Source: Oceanimonas marisflavi
Lineage (GTDB): Bacteria; Pseudomonadota; Gammaproteobacteria; Enterobacterales; Aeromonadaceae
DNA: 64,000 nucleotides
Direction of reading: 5' to 3'
Assembly (NCBI RefSeq): GCF_003049725.1
Contig: NZ_QAGM01000002.1
Location: 1-64,000 of the forward strand
Each line of letters begins with the position of its first letter. Position 1 is the stretch's first letter. Under the pieces are notes generated by a model, which was not told the origin of the DNA, made no database searches, and was given only the letters and a program-made list of their open reading frames with translations. Position numbers and translations under genes: made by a program. Below, piece by piece: positions 10,805-20,718 of this stretch.

Positions 10805-13800
10805 TCAGCGCCATTCCGCATAAGGTGTGAGCGGCGCCACCGGCATATCCAGATCTCCCAACCAGGGCCCGAAGTGGTAGCGCAGGTATACAAAGCCGTG
10901 CCCCGGGGCATAGTCCTCGCTCACCTGCCAGTTCAGACCACCGCCCAGAATCCAGTGCTCATTCAGCCGGTATTCCCCCCGGGCCGCCAGGCTGATACCG
11001 GGGCCGCCGCCCGTGTCGGCGTCACTGCTCCCGGGAGCACTTGGTCTTAATGGTTTGCCGCTGTTTTCAATGGCCTGCCATTGTTCAGGATACAACTCAT
11101 TACCATCAGCGCGGGACCAGGACCAGCCGGGAGAAGCTTCCAGCACGCCGGACCAGTGCTCATCACGGCGGGCATAGCGCACCGGCAGACCCAGGGACAC
11201 ATAGCGCTGGGGACTGTAATAGCCGCCCTGCCCCAGGGTGTCTTCACTCAGATCCTTCTGGTACTGAAAATAAAGCAGTGAACTGCCCGCTCTCAGTTGC
11301 TCATGGGGGCGTTCAATCAGGCGGTAGTAATAACCGGCCATGGCGCTGAAACGCTGGTTGTTTTCCACCCGTTCACCATTCAGCGAATGTGCTCCCAGGC
11401 TGGCCCAGATGCCGTCTTCCTCCCCCTGGTCATGGCTCAGCCCCAGAGCCAGACCGGTGGCGGTCACGCCTCCCCAGCTCAGTCCGGTCACCGGATCCAC
11501 CGCTCCGGCGTAGGATACCAGAGAGTTGCTCATGGGCCGGCGCGACAGGGTCAGGCTGTAACCAAGTTCATTCCAGTCGCCAGCGTAATTGAGCCCGCCC
11601 AGCCAGTTGCTGATCTCAAAGCCCAGGGGAGAATGCCCAATGTCCCAGCTCCAGCGCTCTCCCTGCCAGCCCACCGCCAGCCCTGTGCCTTCGGTATCCA
11701 GCGAACCGGCATTGCAGTCCCCTGTCACCGCATTGCAGCCACCAAAACGATCGTCAGCTTCGGGGGGGCCCGCATTCAGCATGACCTGCTCGGCCTGTAC
11801 CCAGGCCCGGCCGTTGACCCAGGGCCACTCTGCCCTGAGCATGCTGGTGTTCAGCCGCAGATCGTTCACCCCCGAGGGATTATTGTCGGTGCGCCATCCC
11901 ACATCCTGCTGCACTTGCAGGGTGGCATTCTGGCGGCGGTAAAGATCGGCGCTTTCCCGCTTCAGGCTGCGCTGCAGCCAGTCATCCTCTGCGCTTGCCC
12001 GGCTGGCCTGGGTCAGCGCAGCGCCGTCCAGAGGGGACAGCGCCTCAGGCGCCAGCTCGCCGGACGCCGCCAGCCCCCGGGCATAAAGCGACAGAGCCCG
12101 GACTGGATCCGCTTGTTGCCGGGCCTCATCACGCCAGCGGATGATCTTCGTTTGCCGCAGACGCACTGCCAGCCGGGTGGCGAGCGTACTCATGCCCTCG
12201 GACCAGCGTTCCGGCGCAATCTGTTGCAGGCTGGCCAGGGCGGCTTCATCGTCATTGCGTGAAGCCAGAAACTGGGCATGAGCATGACGGACTTGCGGAT
12301 CGTCTCCCTCCGTTTGCAGCAGCGGAGCAAATATCGTACCGGCCTCATCCGACCGTCCCTGCTGCTGCAACAAGGTGGCCAGCTCATAGGCCAGCCAGGG
12401 CTGGGGCGGTGCCAGCCGCACCGCCCGGCGCAACAGGCTAATGGCGTCACCGGTGCGCCCTTCGGCCCGGGCCTGCTCAATCTGTGGTGTCAGCTGTTCC
12501 AGCCGCAGCCGGCTTTCCAGCTCCGCATAGTCCCGCCGCACCCTGGACGGCAGTGCGGTCAGCACCGCCAGAGCCCGCGCCGGCGACGTGCGGCGATAAA
12601 AGTCCACCAGGGCGTAGATAACACGAGCGTCACTCGGCGCCATCCGCCAGGCCTGCTGCAGCCGGCGTTCGGCCTTCGACTCATTATTTTCGGCCAGGGC
12701 CGTCTCGGCCAGGCCCAGCAGCGGCGGCACATCACTGGGGCGAAGCCGGTGGGCCTGCTGAAAGGCCTGTTCGCCACGGCGGTAATCCTGCTTTGCCAGA
12801 GCCTGTTCACCCCGCTCCACCCACACCAGGCTACGGGCGTATTGCTGCAGATCCTGCCATTTGGAAATCAGTCTGCCGTCCTGCTCCAGCTCCACCGCCC
12901 GGGTCAGCGCCGCCTGAGCCGGCCCATACCGCTTCAGATGAAGCAGGGCCAGCCCCTCTGCACCATGAAAGCCGGCATGCTGCGGATATGCCTTCACCGC
13001 CCGGCGCAGCAACGGCAGGGCCTGACCATAGCGCCCTCGCTCTGCCAGTGCCATACCCTGCCGCCCGGCGCGCCAGACGGGATCCTTGAGCAAGGCGCGC
13101 TGTTGTTGCCATTGACGCCGCCCCCCGCTTTCATGGCTGCTGCCTTTATAACGGGTCAGGAAACGCTGCCAGAGCCGGGCGCTGCGTTCGGATACCGGCA
13201 GATCAATCAGGTAATTGTATTCCAGCTCGGCGGCCCGGTTGGCCACCGCCGGATTGCCGGCCAGTTCTCCCAGCAGCGCCAGTGCCCGCTCCGGCTGCTC
13301 CCCGGCCAGCCACAGCCGGGCCAGAGTCAGGCGCAGTTCGGGGTTACCGGGAAAACGCCGGTTCAGCAGCTCAAGGCGGGAAATGGCCCGGGCGCGCGCT
13401 CCGTCTACCTGAGCCAGGGTACGCCAGTGCTCCAGCCCCAGTTGCAGCCCGGGTGGGCGGTCTCCCCACAGTTGCCGGTACAGCGCCATGGCTGCGTCCG
13501 GCTGACCACTGGCGGCCAGCAGTTGTGCGCGCTGGCGCAGGGCCAGGCCGTCTTCGTTATAGGCGGCCAGCAGGGCGCGCGCCTGGCTCAGAGTGCTGGA
13601 AGAAACGCCCGCCGCCATCAGACGCTGCAAGCGGGCGTATGCCTGCTCTGTTTCTCCCCGGTGCAGGCTGAACTCCATGGCGGCCAGTGCCACATCTTTA
13701 TCGAGCGGAGCCACCAGCTCCAGCCGGCCAAGGGCATTTTCCACCATATCATCCCGGTACAGGGCCTGCCCCAGACGCAACTGCTCCAGCAAAAAGGCCT

Positions 13801-13885
13801 GCTGCTCAGCAGGGGTATCGGGATCGGCCAGAACAGGGCGGCTCAGGACCAGCAGACAAAAAGCAGACAAGACCTTTATTCGCAT
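10805..13885 (-). CDS. bcsC: Cellulose synthase outer-membrane subunit BcsC
   Basis: Encodes 1026 residues. A signal peptide (VLSAFCLLVLSRPVLA) leads into about 600 residues of TPR repeats (for example ALPLLRRAVKAYPQHAGFHGAEGLALLHLKRYGPAQ), then a C-terminal beta-barrel of roughly 340 residues ending in an aromatic strand, AEWR. It forms the periplasmic scaffold and outer-membrane pore through which cellulose leaves. It is somewhat shorter than E. coli BcsC, the difference lying in the TPR part. The start has GGAGACAGT upstream and overlaps the bcsZ stop by 10 bp. It is the last gene of the operon. Confidence 0.92.
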   Translation of the reverse strand: MRIKVLSAFCLLVLSRPVLADPDTPAEQQAFLLEQLRLGQALYRDDMVENALGRLELVAPLDKDVALAAMEFSLHRGETEQAYARLQRLMAAGVSSSTLSQARALLAAYNEDGLALRQRAQLLAASGQPDAAMALYRQLWGDRPPGLQLGLEHWRTLAQVDGARARAISRLELLNRRFPGNPELRLTLARLWLAGEQPERALALLGELAGNPAVANRAAELEYNYLIDLPVSERSARLWQRFLTRYKGSSHESGGRRQWQQQRALLKDPVWRAGRQGMALAERGRYGQALPLLRRAVKAYPQHAGFHGAEGLALLHLKRYGPAQAALTRAVELEQDGRLISKWQDLQQYARSLVWVERGEQALAKQDYRRGEQAFQQAHRLRPSDVPPLLGLAETALAENNESKAERRLQQAWRMAPSDARVIYALVDFYRRTSPARALAVLTALPSRVRRDYAELESRLRLEQLTPQIEQARAEGRTGDAISLLRRAVRLAPPQPWLAYELATLLQQQGRSDEAGTIFAPLLQTEGDDPQVRHAHAQFLASRNDDEAALASLQQIAPERWSEGMSTLATRLAVRLRQTKIIRWRDEARQQADPVRALSLYARGLAASGELAPEALSPLDGAALTQASRASAEDDWLQRSLKRESADLYRRQNATLQVQQDVGWRTDNNPSGVNDLRLNTSMLRAEWPWVNGRAWVQAEQVMLNAGPPEADDRFGGCNAVTGDCNAGSLDTEGTGLAVGWQGERWSWDIGHSPLGFEISNWLGGLNYAGDWNELGYSLTLSRRPMSNSLVSYAGAVDPVTGLSWGGVTATGLALGLSHDQGEEDGIWASLGAHSLNGERVENNQRFSAMAGYYYRLIERPHEQLRAGSSLLYFQYQKDLSEDTLGQGGYYSPQRYVSLGLPVRYARRDEHWSGVLEASPGWSWSRADGNELYPEQWQAIENSGKPLRPSAPGSSDADTGGGPGISLAARGEYRLNEHWILGGGLNWQVSEDYAPGHGFVYLRYHFGPWLGDLDMPVAPLTPYAEWR

Positions 13886-14973
13886 ACTGTCTCCCAGGCC
13901 GGGTGCAGCCGGCCCCGTTGGTCAAAGCGATAGCGTTGCTGATGCCAGCCCAGGCCAAACAATAGCAGGGAGCGGCCATAATAGACGTTGGCACCGGGTG
14001 GCTCGTCACGCAGTCGTTGCAGCTGGCGCTCAAGCTCGGCTTGATATTCCGGCCAGGCCGCCAGCATAGGTAGCAGGGCGGCGGAGAACCCCGCCGGACC
14101 GGTGCCTTCGGCACCGCCGGTAACGGCATTCACCCGTTCCGGCGGAACACCGCGTTGCCGGGTTTGCGCCAGCATGGGCCGGAAGTGCTCCAGCAGTGCA
14201 TCACGCCCCGGCGTGCCTGGCGCTGCCAGCCCCAGCCATAAATAAACGCGAATGGCGTCGTAACTGCCGGTTTCCGTGGCCTTCAGATCAGGGCCCTCCC
14301 CCGTTCGCCACCACATCCAGTCAGGAGCCACCCCCCTGGGCGCCGACGCCAGCAGCAGGCGGTGGCTGACTTCGCCCAGGTCTTGCCATATCTGTGCCTC
14401 TTCGGCAAACCGGGCCAGCAGGGGAAGCGGCAGATAGGAAGGATTCAGCTTCCAGCCTGCTGGCTTCTCAAACCCCTGCTTGCCCGGCAACAGGGTCAGG
14501 CCCAACCCCGGCAACACACGCAGGCTTTCCGCCGCCGAGCGCCACAGCAACTCCCGCCCCAGACGAGTGTAATCGGGCCGTTGCCACAAGCGCCCCGCTT
14601 CCAGCAGGCTGTAGGCGATCCACAAATCCGAGTCGGCGGCGTTGTTGCCGTCCAGTACTTGCCAGTGACCGCTGCCGCTTTTGCCCCACCGCCAGGCCGG
14701 CAGACGAGCGCTCAGATCCCCACCGGCCAGGTTGTTTTGCGTCCAGCGCAACAAGCGCTCAAAGGCGAGCCTGTCGTTGGCCACCAACGCAAAAAACAGG
14801 GCATAGCTCTGCCCTTCCGAGGTGGTGATGGCCCGGGGCGAGGCGTGATCAATAATGCGACCGTCGTCGCTCATCATGGCCGCCTTGTATTGCTGCCACA
14901 GTGGCCAGTCACAGGCCCCCGGGGCGCTCAGGGGCCATATCAGCCATAACCATGCCAGCACCACCAGCCTCAT
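13876..14973 (-). CDS. bcsZ: Periplasmic endo-beta-1,4-glucanase (GH8)
   Basis: Encodes 365 residues with a signal peptide (VVLAWLWLIWPLSAPGA) and a glycoside hydrolase family 8 domain. The acid glutamate is in TTSEGQSYALFFAL and catalytic-site aspartates in ADSDLWIAYSLLEAG and SYDAIRVYLWLGL. BcsZ trims nascent cellulose in the periplasm and is needed for proper export. The gene starts three bases after the bcsB stop and overlaps bcsC by 10 bp, so the trio is translated as a unit. Confidence 0.93.
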   Translation of the reverse strand: MRLVVLAWLWLIWPLSAPGACDWPLWQQYKAAMMSDDGRIIDHASPRAITTSEGQSYALFFALVANDRLAFERLLRWTQNNLAGGDLSARLPAWRWGKSGSGHWQVLDGNNAADSDLWIAYSLLEAGRLWQRPDYTRLGRELLWRSAAESLRVLPGLGLTLLPGKQGFEKPAGWKLNPSYLPLPLLARFAEEAQIWQDLGEVSHRLLLASAPRGVAPDWMWWRTGEGPDLKATETGSYDAIRVYLWLGLAAPGTPGRDALLEHFRPMLAQTRQRGVPPERVNAVTGGAEGTGPAGFSAALLPMLAAWPEYQAELERQLQRLRDEPPGANVYYGRSLLLFGLGWHQQRYRFDQRGRLHPAWETVCE

Positions 14974-14976
14974 GGT

Positions 14977-17238
14977 CTAGTCCACACCGTGAACATCACG
15001 CCGGTGGGCCAGCCAGCGCAGACTGCGCCACAACAGCACCGCCAGCAACAGGGTGCTCAGCACCGCCAGCACCGCCAGCAACACCGGCTGGGGCGCCAGC
15101 AGATACCAGAGTTTCACCCACCAGGGCAGGTGGCCAATGTAATACTGCTCCCCCACCAGCTGGCTGTTAACACCGCTTTCACGCAGCAGCGCCACCGAGC
15201 CGGATATGTCGTTCAGCCTTCCCTCGTCCTGCAGGGTCTGGCGCAGCAGGGCATAGTCCTGCTCCTGGTTACCCAGCAAGGCCACCAGACTGCGCCCGGG
15301 CGTATAGGGCGATTCCATGCCAACCACCGCCGCCAGCGGGCCTTTGGCCGACACCGTCACCCGGGCCCCGGCATCAAAGCTGGTGTGCTCCAGCCGGGCC
15401 GGTGCCCGGGTCTGCACCGGCGAGGCATTGGCCGCCTGCAGCAGCCAGTCGGCCGGCTGCTGCAGGCCGGCACCCGGCTCCTGCTCAAGGTGGTCGGGCA
15501 GCCGGCCAAACACCAGCAGATCGGCATCAGACCCGCTCAATACATCGGGATCCTGAGTAATTTGCAGCGCCATGGCCGGATAGCCGGTTTGTGCCGCAAT
15601 GTGCGCCAGAGTGTCCAGCATCAATCCGGTCTGCATGGGGGTAGGCGCCGCCGGCATCAGCACCAGGGTATCGGACAAATCCGCCATCCGGCTGAACGGA
15701 AAGCCGCTGCGCACAAAGGCCGCCAGATCAGGCATGGCCATAAAGTGGTGATAACCGGAGAAGTCGATCATCGAGTTTTCGTCGATCACTGCCCGGCTGT
15801 CTACCACCAGGGTGGTCTGGCAACGGTCGGGCTGAGCGCTGCCAAACGTGGTCGCAAAGCTGAAGTCGTAGCGAATGGTATTGCTGGCGCCAATTTTGAG
15901 CGAGGGCACCATCAGCTGATCACGGGCATTGGCGGTTTCATTGGAGGTCACCGCCAGCCGCAGCTTTTCCAGCTGGCTGTCCCGCTCGCCGGTTAACGGC
16001 AAACTGCCGATAAACTCGCCGTTAATGCTGATATTAAGCCTGGAATCGTCATTGGCCGTTGGGGCCGTATAGCGATAACGGGTTTGCAGCGGTATGCCTT
16101 TGTTCTGCCACACAAACAAGTCCGGCGGCAGTCGTACCCTCAACTCGATGGGATCGGGTATCAGCCCGCTGGCCTGCAACTGTCCCGGGTATTCCACCAG
16201 TTCGGCAAAGCGCACCGGTCTGTCGGTAGGGGTCCAGTTGGGGGCATCATAGGGTTTGCGCGGAGCCAGCGGCTGCGCCTCTTCAATCACCGCCCGCTCT
16301 CCCCGCAACAGCTTGCCACCCAGTGCCAGGGCGCGCACCGCCCGGGCCAGCTCGTTATCCCCCTTCCCCTGCACCAGCAGTATTTTGGAATAAGGACTGT
16401 CCGGGTGATCCATCAGCCGCACCTCGGCGCTTTCCACCGGCGGATACTGCTTTTCATCGGCCATAAAGGCGGGCCGGTTGTCATTGGCGGCCAGTACCAG
16501 AATACGGGCCGGTGGCTCATCGCCGGAAACCGGCGGCAGTTGATCGTAGCTCACCGCAAAACCGGTCCCTCGCCAGCCCGCCAGGCTGCCAAAATAGGAC
16601 GCCAGCACACCGGCCGACTGCAGCTCGGGCACCCCGGGATCACCGGGCAGCACCATATTCAGATGCAGCCGCTCATTATCGCTGGTATCAAAAAACGGCC
16701 GCGGAAAATGAGACAGATCATTGGTCAGCGCCAGCGCCTGCTCGGTCAGCGCTATCCGGCTGTTTTTGGCCAGGTTCAGCCACAGGGCGCTGTGGGCCGG
16801 ATCCTCACAAATGTCGGTGTAATGCCCGACAAATTCGATGCGTACCTGATTGAAGTCGGTGACCAGACGCGGGTCCAGGCGCACACGCTTTTCAACCTGC
16901 CGGCCCGGCTCGCCCTTGGTGATCACCAGGGTATCCATCAGCACCTCGTTCAGGTACACCCGCAAGTGCGACAGCTCCGGCAACAAGGCCGGAGACGGCG
17001 TATAGGCCAGCACCAGCTCGCCGTTTTCGGCAATACGGTCCCGGCGCAGGGCAAAGCTGACCACCTGGGTGTTTTTCACCCCCCGCAACATCAGATCCCT
17101 GTTCTGGGTCAGCTGGCCAAAACTGCGCTGCACCTGCCAGGACGGTGGCTTGACCTCATCCATGTCCGCCTGAGCCCAGGCGGTAGTCGTCAGCAGCAGG
17201 ATGAGGCTGGTGACAAACCAGCTTGGCAATCGGCTCAT
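14977..17238 (-). CDS. bcsB: Cellulose synthase periplasmic subunit BcsB
   Basis: Encodes 753 residues. A cleavable signal (LPSWFVTSLILLLTTTAWA) is followed by the two carbohydrate-binding/flavodoxin-like modules of BcsB and a C-terminal membrane anchor (VLLAVLAVLSTLLLAVLLW) that packs on BcsA. Recognisable segments are YTDICEDPAHSALWLNLAKNSRI and VVDSRAVIDENSMIDFSGYHHF. I chose the ATG at 17238 because it makes an ATGA overlap with the bcsA stop, as at the bcsG/bcsR junction; an ATG four codons upstream has no better site. Confidence 0.92.
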   Translation of the reverse strand: MSRLPSWFVTSLILLLTTTAWAQADMDEVKPPSWQVQRSFGQLTQNRDLMLRGVKNTQVVSFALRRDRIAENGELVLAYTPSPALLPELSHLRVYLNEVLMDTLVITKGEPGRQVEKRVRLDPRLVTDFNQVRIEFVGHYTDICEDPAHSALWLNLAKNSRIALTEQALALTNDLSHFPRPFFDTSDNERLHLNMVLPGDPGVPELQSAGVLASYFGSLAGWRGTGFAVSYDQLPPVSGDEPPARILVLAANDNRPAFMADEKQYPPVESAEVRLMDHPDSPYSKILLVQGKGDNELARAVRALALGGKLLRGERAVIEEAQPLAPRKPYDAPNWTPTDRPVRFAELVEYPGQLQASGLIPDPIELRVRLPPDLFVWQNKGIPLQTRYRYTAPTANDDSRLNISINGEFIGSLPLTGERDSQLEKLRLAVTSNETANARDQLMVPSLKIGASNTIRYDFSFATTFGSAQPDRCQTTLVVDSRAVIDENSMIDFSGYHHFMAMPDLAAFVRSGFPFSRMADLSDTLVLMPAAPTPMQTGLMLDTLAHIAAQTGYPAMALQITQDPDVLSGSDADLLVFGRLPDHLEQEPGAGLQQPADWLLQAANASPVQTRAPARLEHTSFDAGARVTVSAKGPLAAVVGMESPYTPGRSLVALLGNQEQDYALLRQTLQDEGRLNDISGSVALLRESGVNSQLVGEQYYIGHLPWWVKLWYLLAPQPVLLAVLAVLSTLLLAVLLWRSLRWLAHRRDVHGVD

Positions 17239-19829
17239 AAGGCAGTCCATTCTTGGTTATTGGATACACCGGCTTTGGGCCAGCGCGGTAAAAAAGAACC
17301 CAGCCAGCGCAACAGGGCCAGCAGAGGAGCACACAACAGGCGCAATTCGGCGGGCAAAAACCGCCACAAACAGGCATAGCCCCGGGCACCGGTGGCAAAG
17401 ACATCCAGCAGGCTTTGCAGCGGGCGCTCCCGCCCCCGGGACTCCAGCCACCCCAGCCAGGCATCGGCACGGGCAAACGTGCATTGCACAAAATCAATAC
17501 GCTGCTCGCGGCTGAGACTGGCCAGAATGATGCCTGCCACCCCATTGCGCTCCCGGCTGATCACCCCCGGAAAGGCAAACGCCCGTTCGCCCCGGTACAA
17601 TACCAGCTCCACCTCCGTGCCCGGTACCAGATTGCCGGCCCCGGAAGCGCGAATGGCGGCACCGCCATCGGAGTAATCCAGCAGGGTGCCCGCATACAAA
17701 TGCCCGCCCGGCAGGCGCAACGCCGCCGGCAGGCTGATCTTTACCCGCGGGCTCTGACGCACCTGCCGTGCCTCGGCGGCAATGGCCACGGCGGCGCCGA
17801 TGATCAGCAGGTTATAGAGCACCCACAGACAGGTCACCACCACAGTGCCCTGCTCCATGGCCGGTCCATAAAAAAAGCGCCATACGCCAAATCCCAGCCC
17901 GGCCAGGTTCAGCAGGGCCAGCACCAGATAGGGCCGGGCAATGCGCCAGTCAAACTGGGCCTCGGCCATCAGCCCGCCCTTGGCGGTCACGTTGAATTTG
18001 CCCTTGGAAGGTGCCAGCAGCGCCACCGTGGTAGGCCGGGCGATATACCAGGCCAGCACGGTTTCATACACCTCACCCCAGAAGGTTTTACGATAACGCC
18101 CCTGCATCCGTGCCGCGGTCAGACTGGAGTGCATCATGTGCGGCAGCACATAAAGCATCAGCAAGGCCGCCGGCGCATAAATGATGTAGGAATGCAGCAG
18201 CAAAAAGGCCAGTGGCGCCAGCAAAAACACCAACCGGGGCAGCCCGGCCAGAAAATGCAGCATGGCATTGGCATAGCACAGCCGCTGAAACAGGCTCAGC
18301 CCCTTGCCCAGCAGGGGATTGTCGATACGAAAGATCTGCGCCATGCCCCGGGCCCAGCGAATGCGCTGGCCCACATGCGCCGACAGGCTCTCGGTAGCCA
18401 GCCCTGCCGCCTGGGGAATGCGCATATAGGCCGAGTTCCAGCCCAGCCGGTGCAAACGCAAGGCGGTGTGAGCATCTTCAGTCACCGTGTCCACGGCAAT
18501 GCCGCCAATCTCTTCCAGGGCGCTGCGCCGCAACAGGGCACAGGAGCCGCAGAAAAAGGTGGCGTTCCACATGTCGTTGCCGTCCTGCACCAGACCATAA
18601 AACAACTCGCCCTCGTTGGGGGTGCGCCGGAACAGGCCCAGATTGCGCTCTACCGGATCCGGCGAAAAGAAGTGATGGGGCGTCTGCACCAGCGCCAGCC
18701 TGGCATCCTGCAAAAAGCCGCCGGCGGTAAGCTGTAAAAAGGAACGCACCGGCACATGATCGCAGTCAAAAATGGCCACCAGCTCGCCGCTGGTTTGCTT
18801 CAGGGCATGGTTGAGATTACCGGCCTTGGCGTGCTTGTGCTCGCTGCGGGCAATGTAGCCCACGCCCGCCTCCTCGGCGAAGCGGCGAAACGCCATGCGT
18901 CCGCCATCATCCAGAATATAAATATTCAGTTTGTCGGCCGGCCAGTCGATGCCCAGAGCGGCATAAACCGTGGTGCGCACCACCGACAGTGGCTCGTTAT
19001 AGGTGGGGATCATCAGATCCACGGTGGGCCATAGCGCCGTGTCTTGCGGCAATGGTACGGGGCGCCGCTTGAGCGGCCAGCAGGTTTGTACATAGCCCAG
19101 CAACAGGATCAGCCAGGAATAGGTTTCCGCCGCCAGCAAAATCAGCCCCAGGGTCAGATCCAGATTGCTGTTCCAGTTCAGGGTGGCGCTGTAACGCCAC
19201 CACAGATAGCGACAGGAAATCAACACTGACAGCACTATCATCAGCAGGGTCGGAAAACGCCCGGGCAGGTGCCGCACCATCATGGCCAGCATCCACAGCA
19301 GGGCCACAAACACCAGCTGGGCGCCATAGCCAAAGGGCTGAGTCACCCCCAGCAGGGCCAGCAGCAGGGCCAGCGCCAGCATCAGCCAGATGGTCAGCTG
19401 GCGCTTGCGGCGGCCCCGGTTGCGCCACCATGCCCGGCTGTGCTGTGCTCCGGGCGCCGACACGGTACCGGCCAGGGAAACGAGCAGCCGGTTGCTCAAC
19501 CACTGCTGGCTGCGCCCGGCAAGCATGCCAAGGCGTTTAACGCCGCCAAACAAGGTTGCCGTCAGGCTGGGCGAGTGTTCGGGCCAGGGCCTAACCAGCA
19601 GCAACCAGACCGCCTGGATCAGGTAACGCAGCGGATCCCCCGGGCGGGGCTGCCCCCGGACCAGGTGGGGCATGCTGTTGTTCAGTCGCGCCAGCCAATG
19701 CCGCCAGCCCGGCTGCCCCAGGCGCAACACCAGCCGGGCCAGTGCCAGCCACAACACCAGCCAGATGGCCGTGACCCGGGTAGCGCCTCGTTGGCGCAGC
19801 ACATGATAAGCCCTGTTCAGGGTCAGCAT
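17235..19829 (-). CDS. bcsA: Cellulose synthase catalytic subunit (UDP-forming)
   Basis: Encodes 864 residues. The GT2 domain shows DLMIPTYNEPLSVVRTT, the DxD-type AIFDCDHVPVRS, the general-base motif TVTEDAHTALRLHRLG and QRIRW with its acceptor-binding residues. About eight membrane helices flank it. The C-terminal PilZ domain has RQSPR (RxxxR) and DYSDGG (DxSxxG), so c-di-GMP activation should be intact. It extends glucan chains from UDP-glucose and secretes them with BcsB. The ATG at 19829 has AAGGGG and overlaps the bcsQ stop by 7 bp. Confidence 0.95.
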   Translation of the reverse strand: MLTLNRAYHVLRQRGATRVTAIWLVLWLALARLVLRLGQPGWRHWLARLNNSMPHLVRGQPRPGDPLRYLIQAVWLLLVRPWPEHSPSLTATLFGGVKRLGMLAGRSQQWLSNRLLVSLAGTVSAPGAQHSRAWWRNRGRRKRQLTIWLMLALALLLALLGVTQPFGYGAQLVFVALLWMLAMMVRHLPGRFPTLLMIVLSVLISCRYLWWRYSATLNWNSNLDLTLGLILLAAETYSWLILLLGYVQTCWPLKRRPVPLPQDTALWPTVDLMIPTYNEPLSVVRTTVYAALGIDWPADKLNIYILDDGGRMAFRRFAEEAGVGYIARSEHKHAKAGNLNHALKQTSGELVAIFDCDHVPVRSFLQLTAGGFLQDARLALVQTPHHFFSPDPVERNLGLFRRTPNEGELFYGLVQDGNDMWNATFFCGSCALLRRSALEEIGGIAVDTVTEDAHTALRLHRLGWNSAYMRIPQAAGLATESLSAHVGQRIRWARGMAQIFRIDNPLLGKGLSLFQRLCYANAMLHFLAGLPRLVFLLAPLAFLLLHSYIIYAPAALLMLYVLPHMMHSSLTAARMQGRYRKTFWGEVYETVLAWYIARPTTVALLAPSKGKFNVTAKGGLMAEAQFDWRIARPYLVLALLNLAGLGFGVWRFFYGPAMEQGTVVVTCLWVLYNLLIIGAAVAIAAEARQVRQSPRVKISLPAALRLPGGHLYAGTLLDYSDGGAAIRASGAGNLVPGTEVELVLYRGERAFAFPGVISRERNGVAGIILASLSREQRIDFVQCTFARADAWLGWLESRGRERPLQSLLDVFATGARGYACLWRFLPAELRLLCAPLLALLRWLGSFLPRWPKAGVSNNQEWTAL

Positions 19830-20542
19830 GTGCGTCCCCTTCTGGCCAGACACCATACCGCCAGGCTATCTGCCGTGGTGGCATTCTGGCTTTGGGGGGC
19901 ATAAGTCCCCAGGGGCAGCTTGTGTGCCAGAGCCTCGGCAGTGGACTCATCCCGGTGCAGCACCAGCGGCAACAGACGGTCGGCAAACTGTCGTCGCCAT
20001 AGCAGCAGCAGATCCTGCTGCAACCGGCTGCCAGCCTCAAACCGGTTAACCAGCAGCCATGAAGCAGAGGGCGCAGCCTGCAGCAGCACCTGACAGGCGG
20101 CATCGGCATTAATGACCTGAATGCTCACATCCGGCTGCAGACTGCCGGCCCGGGCACCAGAGTCATGGGGCGAGTCAAACAGTATCCAGTCAAAACGGTC
20201 TGCCAGTCGGCTCATGCGCCGGTTCCATTCTCCGGGGTGATTACGCAGCCACAGCTCCAGTCGCTCCTGCTCCTGCCGGGTAATGCGACCATGGGGCAAC
20301 AAACACAACCCGGGTTGCAGCTCCAGCGCCTGGGCACGCCAGTCGGCGCTTTCCACATAAGCACGGGCCCAGCCCTGCTGATGGCTGACCGGCTGCTCAA
20401 AATGCAACCCCAGCATATTGGCGGGGGACAGATCCACCAGCAATACCCGTTGTTCCAGCCGGTGCAGAGCATAGCCCAGAGCCGCCAGCACGGTAGTGGT
20501 ACCGGTGCCGCCGCGAATGCCACTGATACTGAGCAGCCTCAC
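19823..20542 (-). CDS. bcsQ: Cellulose biosynthesis protein BcsQ (ParA/MinD-like)
   Basis: Encodes 239 residues from a GTG start that overlaps the bcsR stop by four bases (GTGA). The Walker A motif is the BcsQ variant, SISGIRGGTGTTTVLAALG, and the Walker B-like part is RVLLVDLSPANMLGLHF. BcsQ is a SIMIBI ATPase that assembles with BcsR and BcsE under the synthase. The length is close to normal and no stop interrupts it, unlike the nonsense-mutated bcsQ of some E. coli strains. Confidence 0.92.
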   Translation of the reverse strand: MRLLSISGIRGGTGTTTVLAALGYALHRLEQRVLLVDLSPANMLGLHFEQPVSHQQGWARAYVESADWRAQALELQPGLCLLPHGRITRQEQERLELWLRNHPGEWNRRMSRLADRFDWILFDSPHDSGARAGSLQPDVSIQVINADAACQVLLQAAPSASWLLVNRFEAGSRLQQDLLLLWRRQFADRLLPLVLHRDESTAEALAHKLPLGTYAPQSQNATTADSLAVWCLARRGRTC

Positions 20543-20718
20543 AAGTCGGCCTCAAACTGCTCCGATCCCGCTTGTTCATCTGCCAGCTCGGCCAGTAACG
20601 GCCAGCGCTGCAGCGCTTGTTTGAGTGCCTGCTCGTCGGCAATATCACGGTGCACCCAGTGTCCCAGTTGCTGGCGCAACAGCCGGGTATCATCCGCCGG
20701 CCTCACCACATCGGTCAT
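20539..20718 (-). CDS. bcsR: Cellulose biosynthesis protein BcsR
   Basis: Encodes 59 residues, MTDVVRPADDTRLL onward. The C-terminal half, ALKQALQRWPLLAELADEQ, matches the conserved tail of BcsR (YhjR) as I remember it. The small size is normal. BcsR binds BcsQ and supports regulatory-complex assembly. It overlaps both neighbours: ATGA with the bcsG stop and GTGA with bcsQ. A longer frame reading upstream into bcsG is not needed. Confidence 0.85.
   Translation of the reverse strand: MTDVVRPADDTRLLRQQLGHWVHRDIADEQALKQALQRWPLLAELADEQAGSEQFEADL

Noticed and set aside
12278-13933. 551-codon plus-strand frame opposite bcsC
   Set aside because: Proline/glutamine-rich shadow of the TPR coding region; no start signal and no recognisable fold.
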